The position numbers and the translations under genes are program-made. From Butyrivibrio sp. WCD3002 (lineage in GTDB: Bacteria > Bacillota > Clostridia > Lachnospirales > Lachnospiraceae), in NCBI RefSeq assembly GCF_000424265.1, contig NZ_AUJO01000001.1, positions 62,001 to 126,000 on the forward strand: a stretch of 64,000 nt of DNA, written 5' to 3'. Every line of letters begins with the position of its first letter. Position 1 is the first letter of the stretch. The notes beneath the pieces are model-generated. The model had not been told where the DNA came from. It saw only the letters and a program-made list of their open reading frames with translations, and did not search any database. Shown one piece after another: positions 46,998-57,500 of this stretch.

Positions 46998-47894
46998 ATG
47001 AAAAAGCTAAATGAAATACTTGGAACTGAATACCCAATAATTCAGGGAGGCATGGCGAATATAGCCACGGGTGAATTTGCAGCTGCCTGTTCTAATGCGG
47101 GAGGCCTTGGGCTTATAGGCGTGGGTGGTATGAATCCGCAGATGCTAAGGGATGAGATAGACATCTGCAGGTCAAAAACAGACAAGCCCTTTGGTGTAAA
47201 CATCATGCTGATGCATCCTGATGCAGATGAGTTTGCGGATATTGTAGTGGAAAAGAATGTAAAGGTCGTTACGACAGGAGCCGGAAATCCGGGGAAATAC
47301 TTGGAGAAATGGAAGGCAGCAGGAATCACGGTAATACCTGTTGTGGCAGCACCTATACTTGCAAGGCATCTTGAAAAAGCAGGGGCTGATGCAATTATAG
47401 CTGAGGGCTGTGAGAGCGGCGGTCATGTGGGAGAGATGACTACCATGACTCTGGTTCCTCAGACTGTGGATGCGGTTGATATTCCTGTTATCGCTGCGGG
47501 AGGAATAGCTGATTCGAGACAGGTAAAGGCTGCTTTTGCTCTTGGAGCCTGCGGTGTTCAGGTTGGAACTTGTCTTCTTGCCAGCGATGAATGTCCAATC
47601 CATGAGAACTATAAAAATGCCGTGATAAAGGCAAAGGGTACGGATGCAATCGTAACAGGCAGAATCGGAGGAACCCCTGTGAGGATTCTTAAGAATAAGA
47701 TGAGCAGGGAGTACATAAAGCAGGAAAAAGCGGGAGCAGGCATAGAAGAGCTGGAGAAATTCACGCTTGGCAGCCTTAGGAGAGCTGTTTTTGACGGTGA
47801 CACTGAAACAGGAAGCCTTATGGCAGGTCAGACCTGCGGCCAGATAAAAGAGATAAGGCCTGTAAGAGAGATTTTTGAGGAGCTAATGAAATGA
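46998..47894 (+). CDS. fabK: Enoyl-ACP reductase II (FMN-dependent)
   Basis: The start at 46998 follows AAAGGTGAAAAC and gives MKKLNEILGTEYPIIQGGMANIA, the usual FabK start. An in-frame ATG at 46926 would overlap fabH. The 298-residue TIM-barrel flavoprotein has AAACSNAGGLGLIGVGGM, FGVNIMLMHPDA, AEGCESGGHVGEMTTM, IPVIAAGGIADSRQV and GACGVQVGTCLLASDE. It reduces the enoyl-ACP double bond and replaces FabI. FabK-type organisms are insensitive to triclosan. It is related to nitronate monooxygenases, but the operon settles the role. Confidence 0.95.
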   Translation: MKKLNEILGTEYPIIQGGMANIATGEFAAACSNAGGLGLIGVGGMNPQMLRDEIDICRSKTDKPFGVNIMLMHPDADEFADIVVEKNVKVVTTGAGNPGKYLEKWKAAGITVIPVVAAPILARHLEKAGADAIIAEGCESGGHVGEMTTMTLVPQTVDAVDIPVIAAGGIADSRQVKAAFALGACGVQVGTCLLASDECPIHENYKNAVIKAKGTDAIVTGRIGGTPVRILKNKMSREYIKQEKAGAGIEELEKFTLGSLRRAVFDGDTETGSLMAGQTCGQIKEIRPVREIFEELMK

Positions 47895-48832
47895 TGAAAA
47901 CAGCGTTTTTATTTGCGGGTCAGGGAAGTCAGCACAAGGGAATGGGCGAAGATCTCTACAGGGATTATGAGGAATTCAGACAGGTCTATGACAATGCGGA
48001 AACGGATTTTGACCTTAAAAAAATGTGCTTTGAAGACGAGAATGGACTACTTAGTAAGACAAGGTACACACAGCCCTGTATGGTCGCTTTTGCTGCCGGG
48101 GTATCGGCGATTCTGAAAAAGCTCGGGATAAAGGCTGATATGATGGCGGGACTTTCGCTTGGAGAGTATTCGGCTCTTTGTGCGTCCGGAGTTTTTGATG
48201 AAAAGACAGTGATCAGGCTTGCAGCCTTTAGGGGTGATGCCATGACAAAGGCAGCGGAGGGTGTAGACAGTGCCATGACAGCTGTTATGGGACTTGGAAG
48301 GCAGGAGCTTCAAAGCTGCGTAGATGAAGCAGAAGGCCTTGGTGTGGTTTCCATTTGCAATGATAATTGTCCGGGGCAGCTTGTAATAGGCGGAGAGAAG
48401 GCTGCTGTATCCGCTGCTGCGGAATTTGCCAAAAACAGAGGAGCAAAAAGGTGCGTGCCTTTAAACGTAAGCGGACCCTTTCACACTTCTCTTATGGAGA
48501 GTGCCGGGGATGAGCTGGAAAAGTATTTTGAGAATTTGGATTTTGGAAATGAAAAGGTTCCTGTTGTCTTTAATCTGACAGGTAAGGAGCTTTTGCCCGA
48601 TCAGACCATACCGGAACTTTTGAAGGGACAGGTTAAGAGCGGCGTAAAAATGACAGACAGCCTGAACTATATGCTCGATAAGGGTGTCCGCAGATTTGTA
48701 GAGATCGGTCCCGGCAAGGCACTGACAGGCTTTGTGAAAAGATGTGCCAAAGAAAAGCAGATAGATGACATTGAATGCTATACGGTAGAGACATCGGAGG
48801 ATATAGAGGCACTGGCTTCAAGCTGGAGCTAA
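47891..48832 (+). CDS. fabD: Malonyl-CoA:ACP transacylase
   Basis: The 313-residue enzyme moves malonyl from CoA to ACP. FLFAGQGSQHKGMGEDLY opens the protein. The nucleophile Ser89 is in GLSLGEYSAL, with the substrate-carboxylate Arg in AAFRGDAM and the catalytic His in GPFHTSLM. The start overlaps fabK by four bases (ATGA). A second ATG follows immediately and could be the true start. Confidence 0.97.
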   Translation: MMKTAFLFAGQGSQHKGMGEDLYRDYEEFRQVYDNAETDFDLKKMCFEDENGLLSKTRYTQPCMVAFAAGVSAILKKLGIKADMMAGLSLGEYSALCASGVFDEKTVIRLAAFRGDAMTKAAEGVDSAMTAVMGLGRQELQSCVDEAEGLGVVSICNDNCPGQLVIGGEKAAVSAAAEFAKNRGAKRCVPLNVSGPFHTSLMESAGDELEKYFENLDFGNEKVPVVFNLTGKELLPDQTIPELLKGQVKSGVKMTDSLNYMLDKGVRRFVEIGPGKALTGFVKRCAKEKQIDDIECYTVETSEDIEALASSWS

Positions 48833-48883
48833 AGCGGATTTAAGTGAGTTTGGAAAGAACATTTAATCCTGAAAGGAAAAGAT

Positions 48884-49633
48884 ATGGACAGCACTAAAAG
48901 AACAGCCATAATTACCGGCGCCGCAAGGGGAATTGGAAGAGAGATTGCAGTCTCTTTTTATAAAAATGGCTACAACGTGGTTATGAATTATGCGGGAAAT
49001 GATGAGGCTGCAGGGGAAACAATCAGGCTTTGTAAAGAGACCGGGGGAGAAGGCAGGATTATCAGCGTAAAAGGTGATGTGTCAAAGGAAGATACCGCAA
49101 AGTCACTTGTGGATGCAGCCATGGATGAGTTCGGAAGTATTGATGTGGTTGTAAATAACGCAGGAATTACCAAGGATACGCTGATGGCCATGATGAAAAC
49201 TGACGACTTTGACAGAGTTATTGATGTTAATCTTCGCGGTGCTTTTTTACTTACTAAGATGGCGGCAAGGCCCATGATGAAAAAACGATATGGAAGGATA
49301 ATCAATATCTCCAGCGTAGTTGGCGTTCATGGAAATGCAGGACAGGTAAACTATGCTGCAAGTAAGGCTGGACTTATCGGCATGACAAAGTCCATAGCAA
49401 AGGAACTGGCGGGAAGAAATATCACGGCAAATGCCGTGGCTCCCGGAATGATAGCTACGGATATGACAGATGCCATGAGTGATAATGCTAAGGAACAGAT
49501 AAAAAACAGTATCCCCGCAGGCAGGCTGGGAACCCCTGAAGATATCGCAAATGCAGCTCTTTTCCTTGCAGATGAAAAAAGTGGATATATCACAGGACAG
49601 GTTCTTCTGGTTGATGGCGGAATGGGAATGTGA
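48884..49633 (+). CDS. fabG: 3-Oxoacyl-ACP reductase
   Basis: The 249-residue short-chain dehydrogenase has the NADPH motif TGAARGIGREIA, the NNAG structural motif (VVNNAGITKDTLMAMM), the catalytic Ser in INISSVVGVHG and Tyr-x-x-x-Lys in NYAASKAGLIGMTKS. The C-terminus GYITGQVLLVDGGMGM is typical. It reduces beta-ketoacyl-ACP in each elongation cycle. GAAAGGAAAAG precedes the start, 51 bp after fabD. Confidence 0.97.
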   Translation: MDSTKRTAIITGAARGIGREIAVSFYKNGYNVVMNYAGNDEAAGETIRLCKETGGEGRIISVKGDVSKEDTAKSLVDAAMDEFGSIDVVVNNAGITKDTLMAMMKTDDFDRVIDVNLRGAFLLTKMAARPMMKKRYGRIINISSVVGVHGNAGQVNYAASKAGLIGMTKSIAKELAGRNITANAVAPGMIATDMTDAMSDNAKEQIKNSIPAGRLGTPEDIANAALFLADEKSGYITGQVLLVDGGMGM

Positions 49634-49651
49634 GTTGGAGATTACGGAATT

Positions 49652-50923
49652 ATGAATACAAAAAGAAGAGTAGTTATTACAGGACTTGGAACCATTAATC
49701 CTACGGGAAACAGCGTGACAGAAAGCTGGGAAGCGGTTAAGACCGGAAAAAGCGGAGTTGGTACTATAACGGCATTTGATACCACGGATTTTAAGGTTAA
49801 GGTTGCTGCAGAGGTTAAGGATTTTGCTCCTGAAACAAGACTTGAGAAAAGAGAGCTACGCCATATGGCAAGGTTCACGCAGCTTGCTCTTTTTGCAGCG
49901 GAGGAAGCAATTAAGGATTCCGGGCTGTGCGATGGTGATGAGGAATATTCATATTCTTCAAAGGTTACTGCGGCAGATGCTGCAAGGTGCGGAGTTATAG
50001 TATCAAGCGGAATAGGCGGCCTTGAGGTTACCGCGGCGCAGCTTGATCGCGCAAACAAAATGGGATTTGATAAGGTTAATCCCTTTTATGTGCCCATGAC
50101 TATTTCCAATATGGCTGCGGCAAGAATCGCAATACAGCATGGCTTTAAGGGAATGTGTTCATGCCCTGTGACAGCCTGCGCAGGCGGCAGTAATGCCATA
50201 GGAGACAGCTTTTTCAGAATTCGTGACGGATATGAGGATGTGATGGTTTGCGGCGGAACAGAAAGCTGCATTACGCCTCTTGGTATTGCGGGCTTTCAGA
50301 ATATGAAGGCTTTATCTGAAACCACGGATCCTGATAGAGCCAGCATCCCCTTTGATAAAGACAGAAATGGCTTTGTCATGGGAGAAGGCAGTGGAATTCT
50401 GGTTCTTGAAGAGTATGAGCACGCATTAAAAAGAAATGCTCATATATATGCTGAAATAGTTGGATATGGCAGTAACTGCGATGCGTTCCATATCACTTCA
50501 CCATCCCCTGACGGAGAGGGAGGAGCAGCCTGCATGGAGCTGGCAATAAAGGACGCAGGGATTAGTCCGGAGGATATCAATTATATTAACGCCCATGGAA
50601 CCTCAACAAGTCTTAATGATAAGTATGAGACAGCGGCTGTTAAGAAGGTTTTTGGAAAGCATGCCTATGAGCTCCTTGTATCAAGTACCAAGTCCATGAC
50701 AGGGCACCTTCTTGGAGGAGCAGGAGGAGTTGAAGCTGTATTTTCGATAAAGGCTCTGGAGGATGATTTTGTACCTCCGACAGTGGGACTAAAGGAGACG
50801 GATCCTGAGATGGACTTAAACTATGTTCCTGGAAAAGGCGTATCTAAAGAGCTTAAATATGTTCTTAGTAACAGCCTTGGTTTTGGCGGCCACAATGCCT
50901 GCCTTATTTTTAAAAAGGCGTGA
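49652..50923 (+). CDS. fabF: Beta-ketoacyl-ACP synthase II
   Basis: The 423-residue KAS II elongates acyl-ACP with malonyl-ACP. Nucleophile Cys176 lies in [14 protein letters not shown]. The two catalytic His are in [15 protein letters not shown] and [13 protein letters not shown]. The N-terminus [18 protein letters not shown] is standard. There is a small insertion (about residues 90-110, [19 protein letters not shown]) relative to short KAS II proteins. It sits 18 bp after fabG. Confidence 0.97.
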   Translation: MNTKRRVVITGLGTINPTGNSVTESWEAVKTGKSGVGTITAFDTTDFKVKVAAEVKDFAPETRLEKRELRHMARFTQLALFAAEEAIKDSGLCDGDEEYSYSSKVTAADAARCGVIVSSGIGGLEVTAAQLDRANKMGFDKVNPFYVPMTISNMAAARIAIQHGFKGMCSCPVTACAGGSNAIGDSFFRIRDGYEDVMVCGGTESCITPLGIAGFQNMKALSETTDPDRASIPFDKDRNGFVMGEGSGILVLEEYEHALKRNAHIYAEIVGYGSNCDAFHITSPSPDGEGGAACMELAIKDAGISPEDINYINAHGTSTSLNDKYETAAVKKVFGKHAYELLVSSTKSMTGHLLGGAGGVEAVFSIKALEDDFVPPTVGLKETDPEMDLNYVPGKGVSKELKYVLSNSLGFGGHNACLIFKKA

Positions 50924-50928
50924 GGTTT

Positions 50929-51390
50929 ATGATGTTAGAAGAAGTAATGGACAGAGAAAATAAAAATACTCTTTCAGCTGAGGAGATAGAAGGGATTTTG
51001 CCCCACAGATATCCTTTTGCGCTGGTTGACAGGATTCTGGATTATGAGCCCGGAACATGGGCTGTTGGCAGAAAATGCGTGAGTATGGACGAGCCCTTTT
51101 TTCAGGGACATTTTCCCGGAAAGCCAATAATGCCGGGGGTTCTGATAATTGAAGCATTGGCACAGACAGGGGCCGTAGCTGCGCTTTCACTTCCTGAAAA
51201 TAAAGGTAAGATTGCGCTATTTGGCGGAATAAAAAATGCCAGATTTAAAAAGCAGGTTGTACCGGGGGATGTTTTAGAGCTTCGGGTAAAAATGATACGA
51301 AGTAAAGGCCTCGTAGGTGTTGCCGAGGCAGAGGCTCTTGTGGAAGGTAAGGTCGCTACAAGAGCAGAAATCACATTTTCGGTTATCTGA
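50929..51390 (+). CDS. fabZ: 3-Hydroxyacyl-ACP dehydratase
   Basis: The hot-dog-fold dehydratase has the catalytic His in [13 protein letters not shown] and the Glu in [24 protein letters not shown]. The start is ambiguous: GTG at 50920 overlaps fabF, while ATGs at 50929 and 50932 follow GTGAGG. I use 50929 (153 residues), close to the family length of about 140-150 after an N-terminal extension. It is the last gene of the operon. No clear terminator hairpin was seen before the next promoter. Confidence 0.95.
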   Translation: MMLEEVMDRENKNTLSAEEIEGILPHRYPFALVDRILDYEPGTWAVGRKCVSMDEPFFQGHFPGKPIMPGVLIIEALAQTGAVAALSLPENKGKIALFGGIKNARFKKQVVPGDVLELRVKMIRSKGLVGVAEAEALVEGKVATRAEITFSVI

Positions 51391-51427
51391 TCTTCGAAAA
51401 ATCGTAAATATTTTAAAAAGTCAAGAT

Positions 51428-51456
51428 TTGATTTATAGAAATTTACCTATTATAAT
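51428..51456 (+). promoter_or_regulatory. Promoter of the alcohol dehydrogenase gene
   Basis: TTGATT (51428-51433) and TATAAT (51451-51456) have a 17-bp spacer, and an AAAGGAGG site follows before the start codon. Confidence 0.7.
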
Positions 51457-51513
51457 AATCTTTGGGTTACGTTATTTTTTTAACAAGATTATTTTTTAAA
51501 GGAGGTATTTGGT

Positions 51514-52731
51514 ATGTCACGTTTTACTCTGCCCAGAGATATTTATCATGGAAAAGGTGCTCTTGAAGCACTGAAGACTTTCGAGGGCAAGCGCGCCATC
51601 GTCTGCACTGGTGGCGGATCAATGAAAAGGGGCGGCTTTTTACAGAAGGTAGAGGATTACCTTAAGGAAGCCGGAATGGAAGTTGAGCTCTTTGAGGGTA
51701 TCGAGCCCGATCCTTCCGTTGAAACAGTTATGAAGGGTGCTGAAGCTATGCAGAAGTTCCAGCCCGACTGGATCGTTGCTATCGGCGGCGGCTCACCTAT
51801 CGATGCTGCTAAGGCTATGTGGATCAAGTATGAATATCCTGATACCACATTTGAAGATATGTGCAAGGTATTTGGACTTCCCAAGCTCCGTACCAAGGCA
51901 AAATTCTGTGCTATTTCTTCAACATCAGGAACAGCTACAGAGGTTACTGCATTCTCGATCATTACAGATTATCAGAAGGGTATTAAGTTCCCTATCGCTG
52001 ACTTCGAGATCACTCCCGATGTTGCAATCGTAGATCCTGAGCTTGCTCACACAATGCCCAAGAAGCTGGTTGCTCACACCGGTATGGATGCTATGACACA
52101 CGCTGTTGAGGCTTATGTTTCCACAGCTAACTGCGATTACACAGATCCTCTCGCTATTCATGCAATTGAGATGATCATGGATAATCTGGTTAAGTCATAT
52201 AACGAGGATATGGACGCAAGAGATGCTATGCACAACGCACAGTGCCTTGCAGGAATGGCATTCTCCAATGCACTTCTTGGTATCGTTCATTCAATGGCTC
52301 ACAAGACCGGCGCTGTTTTCGCTGATCTTGGTGCTCACATCATCCACGGTGCTGCAAACGCTATGTACCTTCCTAAGGTTGTTGCATTCAACGCTAAAGA
52401 CCCTGTAGCTAAGAAGCGCTATGGCGTTATCGCTGATTATATGCACCTTGGCGGATCAAATGATGATGAGAAGGTTAAGCTCCTTATCGAGTATCTGCGC
52501 AAGATGAATGATGACCTCAACATTCCTCACAGTATCAATCACTACGGCGCTGACGGACTTCCGGCAGAGCAGGGCTTTGTTCCTGAGGATGTATTCCTTG
52601 CAAGACTCCATGACATCGCTGCAAATGCAATTCTTGATGCATGTACAGGCTCCAATCCTCGTCAGCCCAGCCAGGAAGAGATGGAGAAGCTCCTTAAGTG
52701 CTGCTACTACGACACAGAGGTTGATTTCTAA
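51514..52731 (+). CDS. Iron-containing alcohol dehydrogenase
   Basis: The 405-residue group III alcohol dehydrogenase has the NAD(P)-binding GGGS motif (AIGGGSPIDAAKAMW), SSTSGTATEVTAFSII and the iron-ligand region GMDAMTHAVEAYVS...GIVHSMAHKTGAVFADLGAHIIHGAANA, with the expected Asp and three His. It probably reduces aldehydes such as acetaldehyde or butyraldehyde to dispose of reducing equivalents. Codon use is highly biased, so it should be abundant. It is monocistronic with its own promoter and terminator. It is not part of the fatty acid operon although adjacent. Confidence 0.94.
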   Translation: MSRFTLPRDIYHGKGALEALKTFEGKRAIVCTGGGSMKRGGFLQKVEDYLKEAGMEVELFEGIEPDPSVETVMKGAEAMQKFQPDWIVAIGGGSPIDAAKAMWIKYEYPDTTFEDMCKVFGLPKLRTKAKFCAISSTSGTATEVTAFSIITDYQKGIKFPIADFEITPDVAIVDPELAHTMPKKLVAHTGMDAMTHAVEAYVSTANCDYTDPLAIHAIEMIMDNLVKSYNEDMDARDAMHNAQCLAGMAFSNALLGIVHSMAHKTGAVFADLGAHIIHGAANAMYLPKVVAFNAKDPVAKKRYGVIADYMHLGGSNDDEKVKLLIEYLRKMNDDLNIPHSINHYGADGLPAEQGFVPEDVFLARLHDIAANAILDACTGSNPRQPSQEEMEKLLKCCYYDTEVDF

Positions 52732-52782
52732 AAAGACTGCGTGATACGTAGAAAAGAGGATAACTCAGTATAAAGACATTAA

Positions 52783-52831
52783 AGCCGATCTTCATAATCA
52801 GACCTTTATTCTGATATGGAGGTCGGTTTTT
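52783..52831 (+). terminator. Terminator of the alcohol dehydrogenase gene
   Basis: GCCGATCT...ATCAGA pairs with TCTGAT...AGGTCGGT, with bulges, followed by TTTTT. Confidence 0.82.
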
Positions 52832-52927
52832 ATCATATAAAAATTCATTTTGATCTCTATAAGATAAACATAAATAAACCTCTTTGTATGCTATAATTTA
52901 TAAAAATGATTAAAGGAAATTTAGATA

Positions 52928-53398
52928 ATGTTCAATACATCTATTAGTGAGATTTACGACAAGCTTCGTCTGCATTTTTATATGAAGGTCTATTCCCGTT
53001 TTGAAAACAGGGAGGCTACACTTACCACGGTTGAGTCCTTCAGTATGGAGGTTATTATGGCACTTGGTGAGCCAACTGTTGCGCAGTTTGCGGGGGTGGT
53101 GAATATTTCATCTCCAAATGCTGCCCACAGAATAAAATGCCTTGTTCAGAAGGGATATGTGGAGAAGATACAGTCCAAGGATGATGCCAGAGAATATCAT
53201 CTTAGACCCACCCAAAAATATATGTCTTACAGACAGATAAATCAGGATTATCTGGAAATCCTTATGAAAAGATGTCAGGAGAGATTTTCACCGGAAGACT
53301 ATGCAAAGCTCAACGAGATGCTTGATATCATAAATCATGAGCTTATGCCTGAGCTTGATATAAAGGACTATACATTCTTCGATAAGGTAGGTGAGTAG
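52928..53398 (+). CDS. MarR-family transcriptional regulator
   Basis: The 156-residue protein has a winged-helix core: TVAQFAGVVNISSPNAAHRIKCLVQKGYVEKI is the helix-turn-helix with recognition helix, and SKDDAREYHLRPTQK is the wing. The flanking helices are for dimerisation. Its stop is 5 bp before sbcD, so it is transcribed with sbcDC. The regulon is unknown. It could control its own operon, or, since FabT of other Firmicutes is MarR-type, the palindrome in front of acpP about 9 kb upstream. That second idea is speculative. Confidence 0.85.
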   Translation: MFNTSISEIYDKLRLHFYMKVYSRFENREATLTTVESFSMEVIMALGEPTVAQFAGVVNISSPNAAHRIKCLVQKGYVEKIQSKDDAREYHLRPTQKYMSYRQINQDYLEILMKRCQERFSPEDYAKLNEMLDIINHELMPELDIKDYTFFDKVGE

Positions 53399-53403
53399 GA
53401 AAC

Positions 53404-54558
53404 ATGAAATTCTTACATTTGGGTGATCTTCACCTTGGAAAGAGCCTTGGTGAATTTGATCTCATTGAGGATCAGAGATATATCCTTGACAGAATTATTG
53501 ATATTGCTAAAGAAAAGAAGGCTGATGCCATCCTCATAGCAGGGGATGTGTATGACCGTGCAATTCCATCGGAAGCAGCGGTTGGCCTTCTTGATTCTTT
53601 TTTCTGCAGCTTATCTGAAAATAATATCAAGGTTTTTGTGATCAGCGGTAATCACGACTCTGATGAGAGACTGGGATTTGGAAGCGCTCTTTTTGAAGAG
53701 AGCGGAATATATATTTGTTCTAAATTTGACGGACATCTTTACCGCCATGTGTTCACAGATTCTGTTGGCGATGTGAATATTTATCTTTTGCCTTTTATTA
53801 AAGCATCTCAGGTTCGTCACTTTTTCCCGGATGAAAAGATAGAGACCTATGATGATGCGGTAAAATGCGTCCTTGAGCATTCTGATTTTAATAAGGATGA
53901 GAGGAACGTACTTGTAGCTCATCAGTTTGTTGCGGGAGGAGCAGACCCTGTATTGGCGGGATCTGAACATATTCAGGCACTTAGTGTGGGAACGGTTGAG
54001 AGAATATCCTACAGCACCATGGAGAACTTTGATTACGTGGCCCTTGGGCACATTCATTCTCCGCAGAAGGTGGGGCATGAACATATAAGATATTCAGGCT
54101 CTCCTATAAAGTATTCTCTTAGCGAAGTAAGTAATGATAAATCAGTTCCTTTTGTTACTGTAGGTGAAAAGGGCGAACTGGATATTGAGCTTATACCGCT
54201 TAAGCCAAAGCGAGATCTTAGACGTATAAAAGGTGAGCTTAAGCAGCTCCTTAGCAGTGAGAACGTGACAGATACAGAGGATTTTATCTATGCTGTTCTT
54301 ACGGATGAAAACATCGTAAATGATGCCATGAGCATTTTTCAGCAGTATTACCCCAATACTGTTAAGATCGAGTATGACAACGAGCACACAAGAAGCATAG
54401 AGCATGTAGATCCGACCGATTTTACAGAGAAAAGATCATTCACGGATCTTATTTCTGATTTCTACAGGCAGGTATATGGATGTGAGATTACAGAAGACGA
54501 GCTCCTTATAATGAAGGAGGTTGGCAGAGAGGCAGGTGTAGTGGATGAAGCCGATTAA
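53404..54558 (+). CDS. sbcD: DNA exonuclease subunit SbcD
   Basis: The 384-residue Mre11-type nuclease has phosphoesterase motifs LHLGDLHLGKSL, ILIAGDVYDRAIPS, VISGNHDSDERLGF and the late DYVALGHIHSPQ. With SbcC it opens hairpins and removes protein-blocked DNA ends. It overlaps sbcC by 14 bp. Long palindromes, several of which are in this window, are the classic substrate of SbcCD. Confidence 0.95.
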   Translation: MKFLHLGDLHLGKSLGEFDLIEDQRYILDRIIDIAKEKKADAILIAGDVYDRAIPSEAAVGLLDSFFCSLSENNIKVFVISGNHDSDERLGFGSALFEESGIYICSKFDGHLYRHVFTDSVGDVNIYLLPFIKASQVRHFFPDEKIETYDDAVKCVLEHSDFNKDERNVLVAHQFVAGGADPVLAGSEHIQALSVGTVERISYSTMENFDYVALGHIHSPQKVGHEHIRYSGSPIKYSLSEVSNDKSVPFVTVGEKGELDIELIPLKPKRDLRRIKGELKQLLSSENVTDTEDFIYAVLTDENIVNDAMSIFQQYYPNTVKIEYDNEHTRSIEHVDPTDFTEKRSFTDLISDFYRQVYGCEITEDELLIMKEVGREAGVVDEAD

Positions 54559-57500
54559 ACTTGAAATAAGTGCCATTGGACCTTATGCCGGAAAGGCCAA
54601 AGAGATAGATTTTACGAAATTTGAAGAAAAAGGACTTTTCCTTATCTGCGGTGATACCGGAGCGGGAAAAACCACTATTTTTGATGCTATATGCTTTGCT
54701 CTATACGGCCAGACCAGCGGAAACTACCGTGATACCAAGAACCTAAGAAGCGAGTATGCTGCCGACGGTACAGAGAGCTATGTGGATTTTTATTTTTCTC
54801 ATCAGGGACATGAGTACCATGTATACAGACAGCCAGCCTACGAGAGACCAAAGCAGCGCGGAACAGGTATGGTTTCCGTAAAAGAAAAGGCGATTCTCTA
54901 TGAGGATGACAAGGTGCAGGTAGAGGGATTAACGCCTGTAAATAATGCGGTCAAGGATCTTTTGGGAATAGACTACAAGCAGTTTAAACAGATAGCCATG
55001 ATAGCCCAGGGAGAATTCTGGTCTCTTTTAAATGCAAATACTGATCAGAGAACGGATATCCTCAGAACAATTTTCATGACAAACAGCTACAAGGATATTG
55101 AGTTTAAGCTTAAGGCAAAAATGGATGCGGCATTTGGCGTAAAGATCAGAACTCAGGAGAGTATCCTGCAGTATTTTAATGATGTGGTTGTTGCTGACCC
55201 GGAGGCCCTGCCTGAGGATATTATCGAGCTAAGGGAGCGGGTGAAGGCCGCAAAGAGTGTATGGAATACGGAAGAGCTGGTTTCCTCCATAGACAGGATA
55301 GTGGAGATAGATGAAAAAAAGAATGAGGAAATAAAGGACGGTCTCGGTAAGCTTGAGGAGGAGCTTTCTGGTGCAAACAAGGAGCTGGCCACAGCCACAG
55401 ACAATAACATGTTTATAGAGACTCTGGAGGCTACACTTAAAAAGAAAAATGAGCTGGATGAGAAAAGGCCCCGGATGGATAAGCTTAAGGATATTACCGA
55501 AAAGCAGAAAAATGCCGTCTATAAGTGTAAGCCACAGCTTGATCAGATTGAGAAGCTCAGCGCGAATATTGAGACCACGAAGGCATCCATTGAGAAGGCT
55601 GAGAAAGATTTAGAAGAAAACAAGAGTCACATGGAAGCTGCAGTCGAGAGATTAGAAAATGCAGAGAGTAAAAACGACAGGGCTCTTGAACTGAATAATC
55701 TTGTAAATAAGATTGAATCGGAAAAAGAGAAGTATATAAACAGAGATAATTTAAATACAAGGGCAAAGGCTTTAAAGAAAAAGAGTGAAGACATAACAGG
55801 CAGGCTTGAGGATATTACTAAAAAAGAAACAGAGCTTAAGGAGAAAACAGAGAGACTGGTAAAGACTGTTTCAGAGCTGTCTGATGCACCGCAAAGGCTT
55901 GCTTCTTTAGATGCTTCCTATAAGGAATTGTCAGAGATTCTGTCAGACCTTAATGACATTGCCGATGAGAGAATTCCATCTCTTAACGGGAAGAAAGCTT
56001 TACTTTTGGAAAAGCAGAGTAAATTCGAGTCAGCAAGAGAAGCCTATGATAAGGCCTTTGAATCTAAAAATGATGCTGAAAAGATCCTTGAAAACAGCAG
56101 AGCGGGAATTCTGGCAGCTACCTTAAAGGATGGAGAAAAGTGCCCTGTATGCGGATCTGTCCACCATCCTGAGCCTGCGATTCTTTCAAAGGAATCCATA
56201 ACAGAGGAAGAGTTTAAGAAGCTATCAGAGCTTTGCGATAAGGCATTGAGTGCTAAGAATAAAGCTCTTACTGAGGCAGAAAAGGATAAGGCTTCTGTTA
56301 CGGAGATTGAAAACCAGCTTAGAGTCAATGCCATGGATATTCTCGAGAAGGATGTTTTTGGAGATCGGAGCTTGGAAGGCGCAGCCTTTGACGAAATAGC
56401 CGGGAAAATCGCACCTGCAAGGGATGAGCTTAAAACCGTTATAAGTGAAAAGGAAACTGAGATAGCAAAGGTAAAGACAGATACTCTGGCGCTTAGTGAA
56501 GCTGATGCGGAGCTTAAAAAAGCACAGGGTGAAGAGAGAGATAAGCTTTTAGAGGAAAAGGATAATCTTCTAAAGGAGCAAAGCGAAAATTCTAAGGAGT
56601 ATTCTGCCTGCATAGGCGCTCTTGGGGAACTTGAGCAGTTAAGCTATCCTGATCTTGCAGCAGCAACAACTGCCATGGAGGAGGCAGGAAAAGAGTATAA
56701 AGACATAACCCATGAGATTGAAGAAGCAAGAACAGCAAAGCAGAACCTTGATAAAAGGGTAACGGAACTGGATGCGACCATAAAGACCCTTAATGAAGCG
56801 CTGACTAAGGACAGTGATGAGTATGCCCGGAAGGAAAAGGAGTTTGAGCTTTTAATAAGTCAGATGTCCTTTGAATCGGTAGATGATCTTAAGGCGTATA
56901 TAGTCCCTGAAAAAGAGATAGAAGAAGGAGAGAAGACTCTTTCAGACTATAAAACCGAGGTTAAGCTCTGCGCATCAAATCTTGAGAAGGCCAAAAAGGA
57001 CGCTGAGGGACGAAGCTATGTGGATATTGAAGCCCTTCAGGAGAATGTAGATGAGCTAAACGCAAGGGTAAATGCCATTAGGAGCGATGCCGGAAAGATA
57101 GGACTTCGAATAGAGACTAATAAAGAGCGCAGGGATAAGATTAAGGCCCAGGACGAAGCTTTTTCGAAAGCTGTAAAGGAGCATGATACCTGTAAGCGTC
57201 TGTACAGTCTTGTAAAGGGTACCACCGGAAACGGTAAGATAACCCTCGAGCAGTATATCCAGGCAGCAGGCTTCGACGGAATAATAAGAGCAGCCAACAG
57301 AAGACTTTATCCAATGAGCGATAACCAGTTTGAGCTTTTCAGACAGAGAGACTTACTTGGCAGACAGAGTAATACCTTCCTTGATCTTGAGGTTCTGGAT
57401 AACTTCACAGGTAAGAGAAGACCTGTAGGTAATCTCTCCGGTGGTGAGAGCTTCAAGGCATCCCTTAGCCTTGCTCTTGGCCTTTCCGATACTGTATCTT

